From: Verrucomicrobiota bacterium
GTDB lineage: Bacteria; Verrucomicrobiota; Verrucomicrobiia; Chthoniobacterales; SZAS-18
Direction: 5' to 3'
Length of the DNA: 64,000 bases
Assembly: GCA_018240025.1 (NCBI GenBank)
Contig: JAFEGM010000003.1
Coordinates: forward strand, 106,915-170,914
The notes beneath the pieces were generated by a model that was given only the letters and a program-made list of their open reading frames with translations, did no database searches and was not told the DNA's origin. A program made the position numbers and the translations under genes. Positions 1 through 8,409 of this stretch are shown one piece after another. The number at the start of each line of letters is the position of its first letter. Position 1 is the stretch's first letter.

Positions 1-1
1 C

Positions 2-673
2 AACGACGACGGCATCGACGCCCCGGGCATCGCCGCGCTCTACGCCGCGGCGGAGGGGCTCGGGCGACGCGTGGTGGTCGCGCCGGCCGGGCCGCAGTCG
101 GGAATGAGCCACGCGGTCACGTGGGAGAAGCCGGTGCGGCTCGAGGCCCGCGGCGACGATCGCTTCGCGGTCCACGGCACGCCGGCCGACTGCGCGCGCC
201 TCGGTCTGCTGCGCGTGGTGCCGGAGGCGCGCTGGGTGCTGAGCGGGATCAATCTCGGCGGCAACCTCGGCGCGGACACCTACTACTCGGGCACGGTCGC
301 GGCCGTGCGCGAGGCGGTCCTGCACGGCTGGACGGGCATCGCCTTCTCGCAATACAAGCGCTCGAAACTGGCCCTCGACTGGTCGCGCTCCGCCCGCTGG
401 GTGGCGCGGCTGCTGCCCGAATTGCTGGCCCGCCCGCTCGCGCCGGGTTCGTTCTACAACGTCAATCTCCCGCATCTCGAGCCCGCCGAGCCCGACCCCG
501 CCTGGGTGCTCTGCCCGCTCGATCCCGGCCCGCTGCCGCTGAGCTATCGGCACGAGGCCGACGACCTGCACGTCTACAGCGGCAACTACCACGCCCGCCC
601 GCGCACGGCGGGCTCCGACGTCGACCTCTGCTTTGGCGGGCAGATCGCCGTCACCGAAGTGCGGCTGTTTTGA
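2..673 (+). CDS. surE: 5'/3'-nucleotidase SurE (5' end missing)
   Basis: The frame is open from the left edge, so the start lies outside the window. The visible part begins with the SurE metal-binding signature NDDGIDAPGI and continues with the QSGMSHA, HGTPADC and SGIN-GGN-G blocks and a YYSGTVAAVREA segment typical of the family. SurE proteins are divalent-metal-dependent phosphatases that remove the 5' or 3' phosphate of nucleoside monophosphates in the cytoplasm. About 223 residues are present of a usual 250, so only the first few residues are absent. The C-terminal part, ending in VTEVRLF, is complete. The call rests on motifs and is firm. Confidence 0.95.
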   Translation, partial: NDDGIDAPGIAALYAAAEGLGRRVVVAPAGPQSGMSHAVTWEKPVRLEARGDDRFAVHGTPADCARLGLLRVVPEARWVLSGINLGGNLGADTYYSGTVAAVREAVLHGWTGIAFSQYKRSKLALDWSRSARWVARLLPELLARPLAPGSFYNVNLPHLEPAEPDPAWVLCPLDPGPLPLSYRHEADDLHVYSGNYHARPRTAGSDVDLCFGGQIAVTEVRLF

Positions 674-768
674 GAGCGTCCGCGGCCGACGCGGGAAATC
701 TGAGTCCGATCTGTGGCATCACGTTGGACGCCGCGCGCGACGTCCCTAGGCTCCCGCATTCCGGCCGC

Positions 769-1104
769 ATGACCTCCACGCGCTCTCGCAATCTGCTGGC
801 TGGCTCGCTCGTCGTGCTGCTGGCGCTCGCGGGCTGGCTGCCGTGGCTGAATGCCGCGCACGAGCGCTCCCCCGAAGCGCAGAGTTGGGAATCCAAGCAC
901 CCGGCAGCGCTGAGCGTGGCGGGCCAGCACGACGACGCCCGCAAGGCGCCGAAGCCGTGGCCCGCGCTGAAGGCCGTGCTGCCGGAGGGTTCCGGCTCGC
1001 CCGCGCCGATCGTGGCGCGAGCCGCTGCGCCACGGCCGCTCGCCGAGCGGGCGGCGGCACGAGTTGCGGGCCTGAGTCGCGCGCGCGCTCCGCCGCGCGC
1101 CTGA
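769..1104 (+). CDS. small membrane-anchored or secreted protein, unknown function
   Basis: A 111-residue reading frame from an ATG 95 bp after surE. Residues 8-28 form one hydrophobic segment (LLAGSLVVLLALAGWLPWL) behind two Arg, as in a signal anchor or signal peptide. The rest is Ala/Pro/Arg-rich with no recognisable domain. No clear Shine-Dalgarno sequence is visible. In a GC-rich genome such Ala/Arg-rich frames can be spurious. The argument for a gene is the plausible N-terminal export segment and the position between two same-strand genes. Confidence 0.45.
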   Translation: MTSTRSRNLLAGSLVVLLALAGWLPWLNAAHERSPEAQSWESKHPAALSVAGQHDDARKAPKPWPALKAVLPEGSGSPAPIVARAAAPRPLAERAAARVAGLSRARAPPRA

Positions 1105-1293
1105 GCCGACCTGCTCAGTCCCGACTCGATCTTCGCCGCCCGTGCTCCTGGGCGGTCACCCGTTCGGCGTGACCACCGCCTCTGTCGGCGGACGTACGTT
1201 GCCGAATTTCTCCACCGGCGCGCCTCCGCGCCACCTCCCACCGCAGTCGCGGCTGGGGTTCTCACATTTTTCTTCGTTGCTTCCTCTATTGCT

Positions 1294-3630
1294 ATGTCTC
1301 CCGCTCTCCAAATTCTCGCTGGCCTCACGCTGCTGGCGCTCTTCGGCTGGTATTTCCTCGCAGCCGGCTCCGCCCGTAAACGTCTCGCCGGGCTCCTCCT
1401 CACGCTCTTCGTGGCGGCGCTCTGCTGGCGCGCGGCGGCTCCGCCCTTCGATTTGCTCGATGCCGACGGCCGGCTGCTCGAACGCGGCCGTCTGCGGTTG
1501 GGGCTCGACCTCCGCGGCGGCACCGCCTTCGTCCTGCGACTGGCCCGCGGGCCGGGCGAGGCGCCGCTCAGCCCGGCCGCGCAGGAGCGGGCGGTCGAGG
1601 TCATCCGCGCGCGCATCGACCGGTTCGACCTGACCGAGCCGCTCATCGCGCCCCTCGGCACCGAGCGCATTCTGGTGCAGATTCCGGGGCTGGATCCGAC
1701 GCAGATCGAGGCAGCGCGACTCCAGCTGCAGCGCGTCGCGCGGCTCGAGTTTCGTCTGGTCCATCCGCAGAGCGACGCGCTCTGCGCGGAGATCGACGCC
1801 GGCCGCGGCATCGTCCCGCCCGGCTACCGGCGGCAGGCGGAACCGCGTCAGGCCGCGGGAGAGATCAGCGAACGCTCGATCCTGGTGCAGAAGATAGCCG
1901 CGCTGACCGGCGATCGCGTCGTCTCGGCGCACCCGGTCTTCGAAACGCGCGGGTGGGGAGTCGTGCTGCGGCTCGATGCCGCCGGCGCGAGGGCGTTCGG
2001 CGACCTGACCTCGGCGCACCTCGGCGAGCGGCTGGCCATCGTGCTCGACGGCCAGGTGCAATCGGCCCCGGTACTGGAATCCGCCATCTACAACGGCGTG
2101 GCGCAGATCAGCGGCAGCTTCACCGAGGAGCAGGCGCGCGATCTCGCCAGCGCGCTGGAGAATCCCCTGCAGACGCCGCTCGTCATCGAGGAGGAGCGCA
2201 GCGTGTCGGCCAGCCTCGGCCTCGAGGCCGTGCGCGGAGGCGTGTTCGCCGCGCTGGCCGGCCTGCTGGCGACCTTCGTCGCGGTCGCGTGGTTCTATCG
2301 GCTGGCGGGCTGGATCGCGAACTTCGCCCTGCTGCTCAACGGCCTGCTGCTGCTCGGCGCGATGGCGCATTTTCAGATCGTGCTCACGCTGCCGGGCCTG
2401 GCCGGCGTGGTCCTGACGCTGGGCATCGCCATCGACGCCAACGTCCTGATCTACGAACGCCTGCGCGAAGAGCTGGCGGCTGGTCGCCCACTGCGCTCCG
2501 CGCTCGGCACGGCCTACGAGAAGGCGTTCGGTCCCATCTTCGATGCGCACGTCACCCAAATCCTGACCTCGGCGGTGCTGATCCTGCTCGCCTCGGGACC
2601 GGTGCGGGGCTTCGCCGTCGCGCTGGCGCTCGGCATCGCCTGCTCGCTCTTTTCGTCGCTGCTCGTGACCCGCACCATCTTCGCCTGGGCGCTCGATCGC
2701 GGCGGACTGCAGCGACTCCGCCTCGCGCCGCTGCCGAGTCCCAGCCGACCGTTGGCCTTTCAGCGCCACGCGCGGACCGCGCTGCTCGGCGCCCTCGCAG
2801 TCGCCGTAATTTCCCTCGGCGCCGTGGCCTGGCGGGGGCGCGGGAATCTCGGACTCGAATTCCGCGGCGGCGATCTGCTGGTCGTTTCCGCCCAGCCCGC
2901 GCTGGCGGCGTCCGACGTGCGGGGCGCCCTGGAGCGGCTCGCGGTCGGCCAGGCCAGCGTGCAGCTCGAGCGGCAGAGCGACGGACGCGATTTCGTGCAG
3001 ATCCGCGCACCCTTCGAAACGGCCACCCGTCTGGCGCAGACGCTGCAGGACCAATTCCGCGACCGGTCGCCGAAGGTCGAGCGGCTGGATCGGGTCGGCC
3101 CGCTGGTCGGTCAGACGCTGGCCTGGCAATCGGCCGCCGCGCTCGTGGCGGGACTGCTCGGCATCTTCGTGTATCTCGCCTTCCGGTTCGAGACCGCCTT
3201 CGCCTTGGGAGCGGTCGTCGCCCTCGTACACGACCTCGTGGCGGTGGTCGGTGTCTTCGCCTTGAGCGGCCGTGAAATGAACCTGGTCTTTGTCGGCGCC
3301 CTGCTGACCGTCGCCGGCTACTCGGTCAACGACACGGTGGTCGTCTTCGACCGCATCCGCTCCCTGCGCGGTGCCGGGCGGCCTGGCCGTCCGACCGAAC
3401 TAGCGGACATCGCCATCCAGGAATCCCTCAGCCGCACCCTGCTGACCGCCGGAATGACCCTGCTCTCGGTCCTCGCGCTGCTCGTCTTCGGCGGGCCGGT
3501 CCTGCGCGACTTCGCCCTGGCGCTCGCCGTGGGCATCGGGGTAGGGACGTTTTCGTCGATCTACATCGCCACGCCGGTGGCGCTGTGGTGGGGTAAGGAA
3601 TTTGTTGCGTCTTGCGCTCCGTCACAGTAG
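1294..3630 (+). CDS. secDF: protein translocase subunit SecDF (fused SecD-SecF)
   Basis: 778 residues combining SecD and SecF, the proton-driven membrane partner of SecYEG in protein export. The SecD half has the D1 signature GLDLRGG at residues 70-76, a periplasmic P1 region, and the membrane block from about residue 305 with the D4-type VVLTLGIAIDANVLIYER stretch. The SecF half starts near residue 490, has its own NLGLEFRGG signature near residue 517 and the VAGYSVNDTVVVFDRIR block near residue 670. Fused SecDF is common in Verrucomicrobiota and Bacteroidota. The ATG gives a normal N-terminal membrane helix. No strong ribosome binding site is seen. The gene appears single, with 189 bp free upstream. 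Confidence 0.95.
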   Translation: MSPALQILAGLTLLALFGWYFLAAGSARKRLAGLLLTLFVAALCWRAAAPPFDLLDADGRLLERGRLRLGLDLRGGTAFVLRLARGPGEAPLSPAAQERAVEVIRARIDRFDLTEPLIAPLGTERILVQIPGLDPTQIEAARLQLQRVARLEFRLVHPQSDALCAEIDAGRGIVPPGYRRQAEPRQAAGEISERSILVQKIAALTGDRVVSAHPVFETRGWGVVLRLDAAGARAFGDLTSAHLGERLAIVLDGQVQSAPVLESAIYNGVAQISGSFTEEQARDLASALENPLQTPLVIEEERSVSASLGLEAVRGGVFAALAGLLATFVAVAWFYRLAGWIANFALLLNGLLLLGAMAHFQIVLTLPGLAGVVLTLGIAIDANVLIYERLREELAAGRPLRSALGTAYEKAFGPIFDAHVTQILTSAVLILLASGPVRGFAVALALGIACSLFSSLLVTRTIFAWALDRGGLQRLRLAPLPSPSRPLAFQRHARTALLGALAVAVISLGAVAWRGRGNLGLEFRGGDLLVVSAQPALAASDVRGALERLAVGQASVQLERQSDGRDFVQIRAPFETATRLAQTLQDQFRDRSPKVERLDRVGPLVGQTLAWQSAAALVAGLLGIFVYLAFRFETAFALGAVVALVHDLVAVVGVFALSGREMNLVFVGALLTVAGYSVNDTVVVFDRIRSLRGAGRPGRPTELADIAIQESLSRTLLTAGMTLLSVLALLVFGGPVLRDFALALAVGIGVGTFSSIYIATPVALWWGKEFVASCAPSQ

Positions 3631-3872
3631 CCGGGGTCTCTTTTCGATAAACAGGGGCTATCTTGGCAGAGCGTTGGTCAGGTAGGCAGCGGATGGCCGG
3701 GTCCGACATTCGCATTCGATCGGGAGGCACCGCGAACTGGCGGTGTTTTCTGGCGTTCCCCCGGCCATGTCGGCTGATTGCCTACAACTTGACGTTTTCA
3801 GCTACGCGTTAGGTCTGAAACCTGCCCACGTTTTTTGTTGCCGCTAGCAGCGAGTTGCGATACGACCACTGC

Positions 3873-4565
3873 ATGCTGAAAACTTTCCTCGCGACAGGGC
3901 TTTGCGCACTCGCATTCGCTACAACAACGGAAGCCCAGACGCTTCTGGCGGGTTGGACGTTTGACACGCTTCCAGTCGCTCCCGGGACAGGTTCGACGCA
4001 GGTAGCAAACTTCGGTACTGGGACGATTTTTCTCGATGGAACAAACGGGTCATCAACCTGGATCACCGCGACGACCGGCAATCAGGTCACTGCTTTCGCT
4101 GGATCACTGCTGAACGACCCTCGCCCCGGCCTCGTCGCCGGGACGGCGACCGCCGGTCAGTCTTTGGCTCTACTCAATACCACAGCGAACGGTTTTTCGA
4201 TTGTTATCGGTGTTTCGACGACGGGATTCGAGAATATCTCGCTGTCTTTCGCCTCTCAGCGCTCGGGCACAGGCTTTAACAACAATACATTTGCGTTTAG
4301 CTTGGATGGGACCAATTTTACCCCGTTTGGGTCGACGGTTGCTCCTGGCACATCTTTCGCAGCTATTACTCAGGCTTTGCCCGTGGAAGTGGCGAATGCG
4401 CCCTCGGTATTCATCCGCTACACGGTGACTGGAGCGTCCAGCGCAGCGGGAAACAATCGCCTCGACAACATCGTTATCACGGGAACCCCCATCCCCGAAC
4501 CCTCCACCATCGCGCTCGGCCTCGTCGGTCTCGCCGGCATGGTTGCCCTGCGCCGCCGCAAGTAG
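3873..4565 (+). CDS. PEP-CTERM sorting domain-containing secreted protein
   Basis: 230 residues from the ATG at 3873; an in-frame TTG at 3855 is less likely. An N-terminal signal peptide (LKTFLATGLCALAFA) leads into a beta-rich domain. The C-terminus is a classic PEP-CTERM signal: PEPST, a hydrophobic helix and RRRK. Such signals are recognised by exosortase, which anchors or releases exopolysaccharide-associated proteins at the cell surface. The segment before the signal (NNTFAFSLDG to AAGNNRLDNIVI) resembles the C-terminal domain of the protein at 5450-7105, so the two share a module. Base composition is visibly less GC-rich than its neighbours. The ligand or function of the domain is unknown. 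Confidence 0.9.
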   Translation: MLKTFLATGLCALAFATTTEAQTLLAGWTFDTLPVAPGTGSTQVANFGTGTIFLDGTNGSSTWITATTGNQVTAFAGSLLNDPRPGLVAGTATAGQSLALLNTTANGFSIVIGVSTTGFENISLSFASQRSGTGFNNNTFAFSLDGTNFTPFGSTVAPGTSFAAITQALPVEVANAPSVFIRYTVTGASSAAGNNRLDNIVITGTPIPEPSTIALGLVGLAGMVALRRRK

Positions 4566-4585
4566 GCGCTCGCAGCTCTCGAATC

Positions 4586-4611
4586 AGGCCGCGCGTGAGC
4601 GCGGCCTTTTT
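4586..4611 (+). terminator. rho-independent terminator
   Basis: A perfect 9-bp stem (AGGCCGCGC / GCGCGGCCT) with a GTGA tetraloop, followed by a T-rich run, begins 20 bp after the stop of the PEP-CTERM gene. It fits an intrinsic terminator for that gene and argues that the following Uma2 gene starts downstream of it. Confidence 0.85.
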
Positions 4612-4641
4612 CGTTTCCGAGGACCTGTCCCGCGAACAGCC

Positions 4642-5355
4642 TTGTGGGAAAGCTTTGTTGCGCTTGACCGGGTGGATTCGCGCCGCAAGCTGCGATTCGT
4701 GACGCCGCTGCTCGCCGCGCTGAAGAAATCGCCCCAACTGCCGCTGTATGCGCAGGCGGTCTCCGAGATCCTGGAGCGCGAGCGGCGGGCGCGCGAGGCG
4801 TTTTACGCGCAGCATGACGGCTGCAAAGGCGAGTTCATCAACGGGCGCACGGTCCTGCAGGATGCGGGAGATCGCCTGGGGCATCTCGTCGTCCGCGGCC
4901 ACCTCGCGACCTTGCTCACGCTCCTGGCCCAGCGCAGACGGCTCGGGCTGGTGCTGGTCGAAAAGGCGCTCTGCGTGTTTCCGCGCAACGACTACATGCC
5001 GGACATCGCCTTCTTCAGATCGGAGCGAGCCCGAGCATTTGCGGCCGAGCAGGGGAAGTTCCCGCCGCCCGAGCTGATCGTCGAGGTGCTCTCGCCGACC
5101 ACACGACGACGCGATCGCGGGGTGAAGTTCGAGGACTACGCCGCCAACGGGGTGCAGGAGTACTGGCTGGTCGACCCGGAGCGCGAAACGCTCGAACTGC
5201 ACGTCGCCGAGGGAGGAGCTTACCCCGCCGTCGAGCCGCGCCGCGAAGGCCGCGTGCGCTCGGAGGTATTAGGCGGCTGGGAATTCGACCTGCGCGCCAT
5301 CTTCGACGAAGAGCGACAGGCGGCCGAGGCGCGGGCGATCCTCCTGGCGGACTGA
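4642..5355 (+). CDS. Uma2 family (DUF820) putative endonuclease
   Basis: A PD-(D/E)XK-fold protein of the Uma2/DUF820 family. Visible core elements are KGEFINGR, the PDIAFFRSER segment (catalytic Asp), LIVEVLSPTT (second acidic residue), the following KFEDYAANGVQEYWLVDP and a C-terminal strand block. Family members are thought to be Mg-dependent nucleases; their biological role is unsettled. The open frame reaches back to 4543, but that would overlap the PEP-CTERM gene and the terminator. The start is therefore probably the TTG at 4642 or the GTG at 4672; neither has a convincing Shine-Dalgarno sequence. The N-terminal 35 residues are the least certain part. Confidence 0.85.
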   Translation: MWESFVALDRVDSRRKLRFVTPLLAALKKSPQLPLYAQAVSEILERERRAREAFYAQHDGCKGEFINGRTVLQDAGDRLGHLVVRGHLATLLTLLAQRRRLGLVLVEKALCVFPRNDYMPDIAFFRSERARAFAAEQGKFPPPELIVEVLSPTTRRRDRGVKFEDYAANGVQEYWLVDPERETLELHVAEGGAYPAVEPRREGRVRSEVLGGWEFDLRAIFDEERQAAEARAILLAD

Positions 5356-5449
5356 GGCACCCGGCAGCGGCGGGGAAGCGGATTACGCGACAAACTTGTC
5401 GCCCCGATTCGGCTTGCGACCCGTCTCTGAATCTCCATTCTCGGCCCCC

Positions 5450-7105
5450 ATGCGTTTGCGCGGCCTGCTGGTGGCCATCGCGGTGGCGATGGTGTTCGCG
5501 GTCTCCCAAGTCTGGGCGGCCAAGTTCCTCTTCGACGCGACCAAGGCCGAGACGGCCGGCAACGCGGACTGGGTCATCGACCAGGATGCCAGCGGGCCCC
5601 AGCGCTTTCCCACGCCGGACCAGTCGACCGTTACCTCCGGCACCACGGAAGGATTCTGGAAGGGCGCGTTCTCCGCCTGGGGCATCGCCTTGGTGAAGCT
5701 GGGACATCAGGTCGAAACTCTCCCGTCCGGCGGCCGCATTACCTATCAGGACAGCTCGAATCCGCAGGACCTGCAGAACTACAAGGTCTTCGTCGTGCCC
5801 GAGCCGAACATCCGTTTCACGGCCGCCGAGCGCACGGCCATCGTGCGCTTCGTGCAGGATGGCGGCTCGCTCTTCATCATCGCCGACCATGCCGGCAGCG
5901 ACCGCAACAACGACGGTGCCGATTCGGTCGTGATCTGGAACGAGCTCTTCTCCAGCAACGGCGTGCAGGGCAACCCCTTCGGTCTCGCCTTCAACTCGAA
6001 CAGCATTTCGCTGACCAGCACGCAGGTCGATACCACCGCGAGCGATCCGCTCACCCGCGGTCCGCAGGGCAACGTGGCGCAGCTCAAGTTCTCGGCCGGC
6101 GCGACCATGACGCTCAGTCCGGCGGTCAATCCGACCGTGCGCGCCGCCTTCTGGTCCTCGTCGACCCGCACGAACAGCGTGGTCATGGCGGCCTATGGCG
6201 GCTTCGGCGCCGGTCGCTTCGTGGCCATCGGCGACAGTTCGCCCATCGACGACGGCACCGGAGCGACGGGCGACACGCTTTTCCCGGGCTGGACCGAGGT
6301 GGGCGGCGATCACGCGCGGCTGATCCTCAACGCGTCCATCTATCTCGCGGGCGGCGGCGCCGTGCCGACGCCCACGCCGACTCCCGCCCCGACGGCGACC
6401 CCCACGCGCACGCCAACGCCGACCCTCGCACCGACTGCCACGCCCACCCGGACCCCGACTCCAACCTCGGCGCCCACGCCGACGCCGACGCGGACTCCGA
6501 CGCCCACTCCGGTTCCGACCGCCACGCCGACGCCGACGCCCGCGCCGACGGCCACACCGACGCCAACGCCCGCACCCACGGCAACACCGACGCCGACGCC
6601 GACGCCCGCCGGTTCACCGCTCTCCGCGTCCTGGAACTTCGATGGGGGCGCGCCTTATCCCAATCCGCTGCCCGCCAATACCGGCACCGCCACGCTCGAC
6701 ACCTCGGGCTGGGGCGGCCTCGTCACCTCCTTCGCCGGCGTGACCGGCCAGGCGATCGCCCTGGCGGAGAACGGACGCATCAGCGGCAACGGCACGTCGG
6801 TCGACGTGCGTGTCTCGATGGCCGGCCGGCGCAATCTCGTGGTCAACTTCGCCACCCGTGGCACCTCCACCGGCTACACGACCGGCACGTGGGCGTGGAG
6901 CACGGATGGCGTCACCTTCAACACCTTGCCCGGCGTGAACACCGCCACGACCGGCACGGCCTTCGTCAATCGCACCGTCAGCTTCATCGGCACCGGCGTG
7001 GACAACGCGCCGAACGTGACCCTGCGCTACACCCTCAACGGCGCGACGGGCACCGCGGGCAACAACCGCATCGACGACCTCACGCTGAGCGCGGAGGCGT
7101 TTTGA
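5450..7105 (+). CDS. secreted two-domain protein: GATase-like/DUF4350-like domain, Pro-Thr linker, beta domain
   Basis: 551 residues. A signal peptide (residues 1-22) is followed by an alpha/beta domain (about 23-300) with KFLFDATKAETAGNADWVID, FVVPEPN, FVQDGGSLFIIADHAGSDRNNDG and GRFVAIGDSSPIDDG blocks. I recognise this as the domain often fused to sorting signals or nuclease domains in Bacteroidota and related to GATase1/DUF4350-like folds. Residues 304-387 are a PT(P/A)TPTPT linker. The last 160 residues form a beta domain resembling the body of the PEP-CTERM protein at 3873. There is no PEP-CTERM signal. The open frame extends to 5396, but the ATG at 5450 starts the signal peptide. Its activity is unknown. 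Confidence 0.8.
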   Translation: MRLRGLLVAIAVAMVFAVSQVWAAKFLFDATKAETAGNADWVIDQDASGPQRFPTPDQSTVTSGTTEGFWKGAFSAWGIALVKLGHQVETLPSGGRITYQDSSNPQDLQNYKVFVVPEPNIRFTAAERTAIVRFVQDGGSLFIIADHAGSDRNNDGADSVVIWNELFSSNGVQGNPFGLAFNSNSISLTSTQVDTTASDPLTRGPQGNVAQLKFSAGATMTLSPAVNPTVRAAFWSSSTRTNSVVMAAYGGFGAGRFVAIGDSSPIDDGTGATGDTLFPGWTEVGGDHARLILNASIYLAGGGAVPTPTPTPAPTATPTRTPTPTLAPTATPTRTPTPTSAPTPTPTRTPTPTPVPTATPTPTPAPTATPTPTPAPTATPTPTPTPAGSPLSASWNFDGGAPYPNPLPANTGTATLDTSGWGGLVTSFAGVTGQAIALAENGRISGNGTSVDVRVSMAGRRNLVVNFATRGTSTGYTTGTWAWSTDGVTFNTLPGVNTATTGTAFVNRTVSFIGTGVDNAPNVTLRYTLNGATGTAGNNRIDDLTLSAEAF

Positions 7106-7111
7106 GGCGAA

Positions 7112-7139
7112 GGGTGAGAGGTGAGAGGTGAGAGGTGGG
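7112..7139. repeat. heptamer tandem repeat GGTGAGA
   Basis: About four copies of GGTGAGA/GGTGGGC follow the stop codon of the two-domain protein directly. It is a short simple repeat with no obvious hairpin. It resembles the other short tandem repeats found just after genes in this window. Confidence 0.7.
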
Positions 7140-7171
7140 CTGGACTCTGCCCTTGAGGACAAGGGCAGCCA

Positions 7172-7251
7172 CTGACGCTGCGCTTCACCCTCGATGGCGC
7201 GACCGGCACCGCGGCAACAACCGCTTCGACGAGCGTGGAGGCGTTTTGAGG
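7172..7251 (+). pseudogene. decayed duplicate of the 3' end of the preceding gene
   Basis: The segment repeats, with substitutions and deletions, the last ~90 bp of the gene at 5450-7105. Shared strings include the ACCCTC-A-GGCGCGAC run, GGCACCGCGG, CAACAACCGC and the terminal GGAGGCGTTTTGAGGC. A one-base loss in the GCGGGCAACAAC stretch and a missing block near the end break the frame. It has no start of its own, so it is a remnant of a tandem duplication or of a second gene copy. Confidence 0.75.
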
Positions 7252-7268
7252 CCGAGCGGCGAATCGAG

Positions 7269-7483
7269 TCAGCCCCGGAGGGGCGAGAGAGAATAGCCCA
7301 CCGCTTCAGCGGTGGGAAAGCTCGCGAAATGTGCGAGTCCCGGCGGGACGACAGGCCTTGCCGCGTGCGATGCGCGCCATGCGTGGCCCCATTCTGCCGT
7401 CCCATTCGGGACTCGCTGCGCCTGGGGTCTCTCCCCCAACCGCTAAAGCGGTGGGCTATTCCCTCTCGTCCCTCCGGGACTGA
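7269..7483. repeat. nested inverted-repeat element (MITE- or REP-like)
   Basis: The outer arms, 7269-7313 and about 7438-7483, are near-perfect reverse complements around GAATAGCCCACCGCTT and the GTCCCGGAGGGACGAGAG-type sequence. Inside them a second pair, 7333-7354 and 7394-7416 (GCGAGTCCCG...GGGACG), is also inverted. The whole 215-bp unit could fold into one long hairpin with an unpaired region in each arm. It holds no open frame and lies between the two-domain protein and mscS, which face each other. Confidence 0.8.
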
Positions 7484-7492
7484 TCTAATTCA

Positions 7493-7531
7493 CCCCGTCA
7501 CCCGTCACCGTCGCCCCGTCACCCCGTCACC
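7493..7531. repeat. GTCACCCC short tandem repeat overlapping the mscS stop codon
   Basis: Four to five imperfect copies of CCCCGTCAC. On the minus strand it reads GGGGTGAC, and the TGA stop of mscS (7519-7521) is one of these TGA triplets. The same octamer overlaps the stop codons of the minus-strand genes ending at 19122 and 59972. Confidence 0.8.
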
Positions 7532-8379
7532 TCTCCCCCCAGCACGCGCTGCACCGGCACGGGCGCGCCGATGCCCTCGCGGTCGAGGCGGGACTTGAGG
7601 CGCTCGAGCAGGACCGCATTCACCGCGGCGAAGTCGGCGCGGTCTGCGAAAGCGACGAACTCGACCAGCAGGTGCGTCGGCGCCAGTTCGCGGGCTTCGA
7701 GCACGGGGGGCGGCTCGGTTTTGAGCTGCGGGAGGCTGCGGGCTTCGTCCAGGAGAGCGGCGCGCAGGGCGGCGAGATCGGTCTCGCGCGGCACGGCGAA
7801 CTTCACGCTCAGGCCGCGCTGACCGACGCGGGTGTAGTTGGTCAGCGGAGCGGCGGTCAGGACGGAATTGGGCACGATGATGGTGCGCAGATCGCCGGTG
7901 CGCAGGACGGTCGAGAAGGCCTGCACTTCTTCGACCAGACCTTCGGTCACGGCGGGTGGCGTGCCGATCGAGATGAGATCGCCGCGGCGGAAGGGCCGGA
8001 AGATGAGGATGAGCAGGCCGGCGGCGAAGTTGGAGAGATTGCCCTGCAGCGCGAGTCCGATGGCCAGGCCGGTGGCCGCGACGAGCGCTGCGAAGTGCGC
8101 CGAAGGGACGCCGATCTGCCCGAGGGCGGTGACCACGGCGAAGATCTGGATCAGCATCGCGGCCAGCCCGCCGAGATACGCGCCCGCGGTGGGATCGAGA
8201 TCGCGGACCGAGAGCAGGCGCGCGAAAACCCGGCGTACCGCATTCGCCAGCAACCGGCCGACGATGAGGATGGCCACCGCCACGGCCAGCTTGAGCGCGA
8301 GGTCGACGCCGTTCTGCTCCAGCCAGCGTTGCAGGCCGTTGAGCGACTCCTTCACTTCAGATACCTGGGCGAGCGCCAT
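7519..8379 (-). CDS. mscS: small-conductance mechanosensitive channel MscS family
   Basis: 286 residues with three predicted membrane helices (about 27-45, 70-90 and 95-130). The third is a Gly/Ala-rich pore helix (LVAATGLAIGLALQGNLSNF) typical of MscS. It is followed by the beta domain (FRRGDLI, VEEVQAFSTVLRT, IIVPNS) and a C-terminal alpha/beta part. MscS opens under membrane tension and releases solutes in hypo-osmotic shock. The last codons, V-T-G-stop, lie inside a GTCACCCC tandem repeat, so the extreme C-terminus may have been set by the repeat. It is the last gene of a minus-strand group starting at 9240. Confidence 0.93.
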   Translation of the reverse strand: MALAQVSEVKESLNGLQRWLEQNGVDLALKLAVAVAILIVGRLLANAVRRVFARLLSVRDLDPTAGAYLGGLAAMLIQIFAVVTALGQIGVPSAHFAALVAATGLAIGLALQGNLSNFAAGLLILIFRPFRRGDLISIGTPPAVTEGLVEEVQAFSTVLRTGDLRTIIVPNSVLTAAPLTNYTRVGQRGLSVKFAVPRETDLAALRAALLDEARSLPQLKTEPPPVLEARELAPTHLLVEFVAFADRADFAAVNAVLLERLKSRLDREGIGAPVPVQRVLGGEVTG

Positions 8380-8409
8380 GGCGATGTGTTCCTCCGACTG
8401 GGCCGGCGA

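Noticed and set aside
1156-3231. 691-codon open frame opposite secDF
   Set aside because: Arg/Glu/Gln-rich sequence with no domain, lying entirely under secDF, which has clear motifs. Long antisense frames are expected at this GC content.
4543-4641. Longer N-terminus for the Uma2 protein
   Set aside because: It would overlap the PEP-CTERM gene and read through an intrinsic terminator, and its residues do not fit the family.
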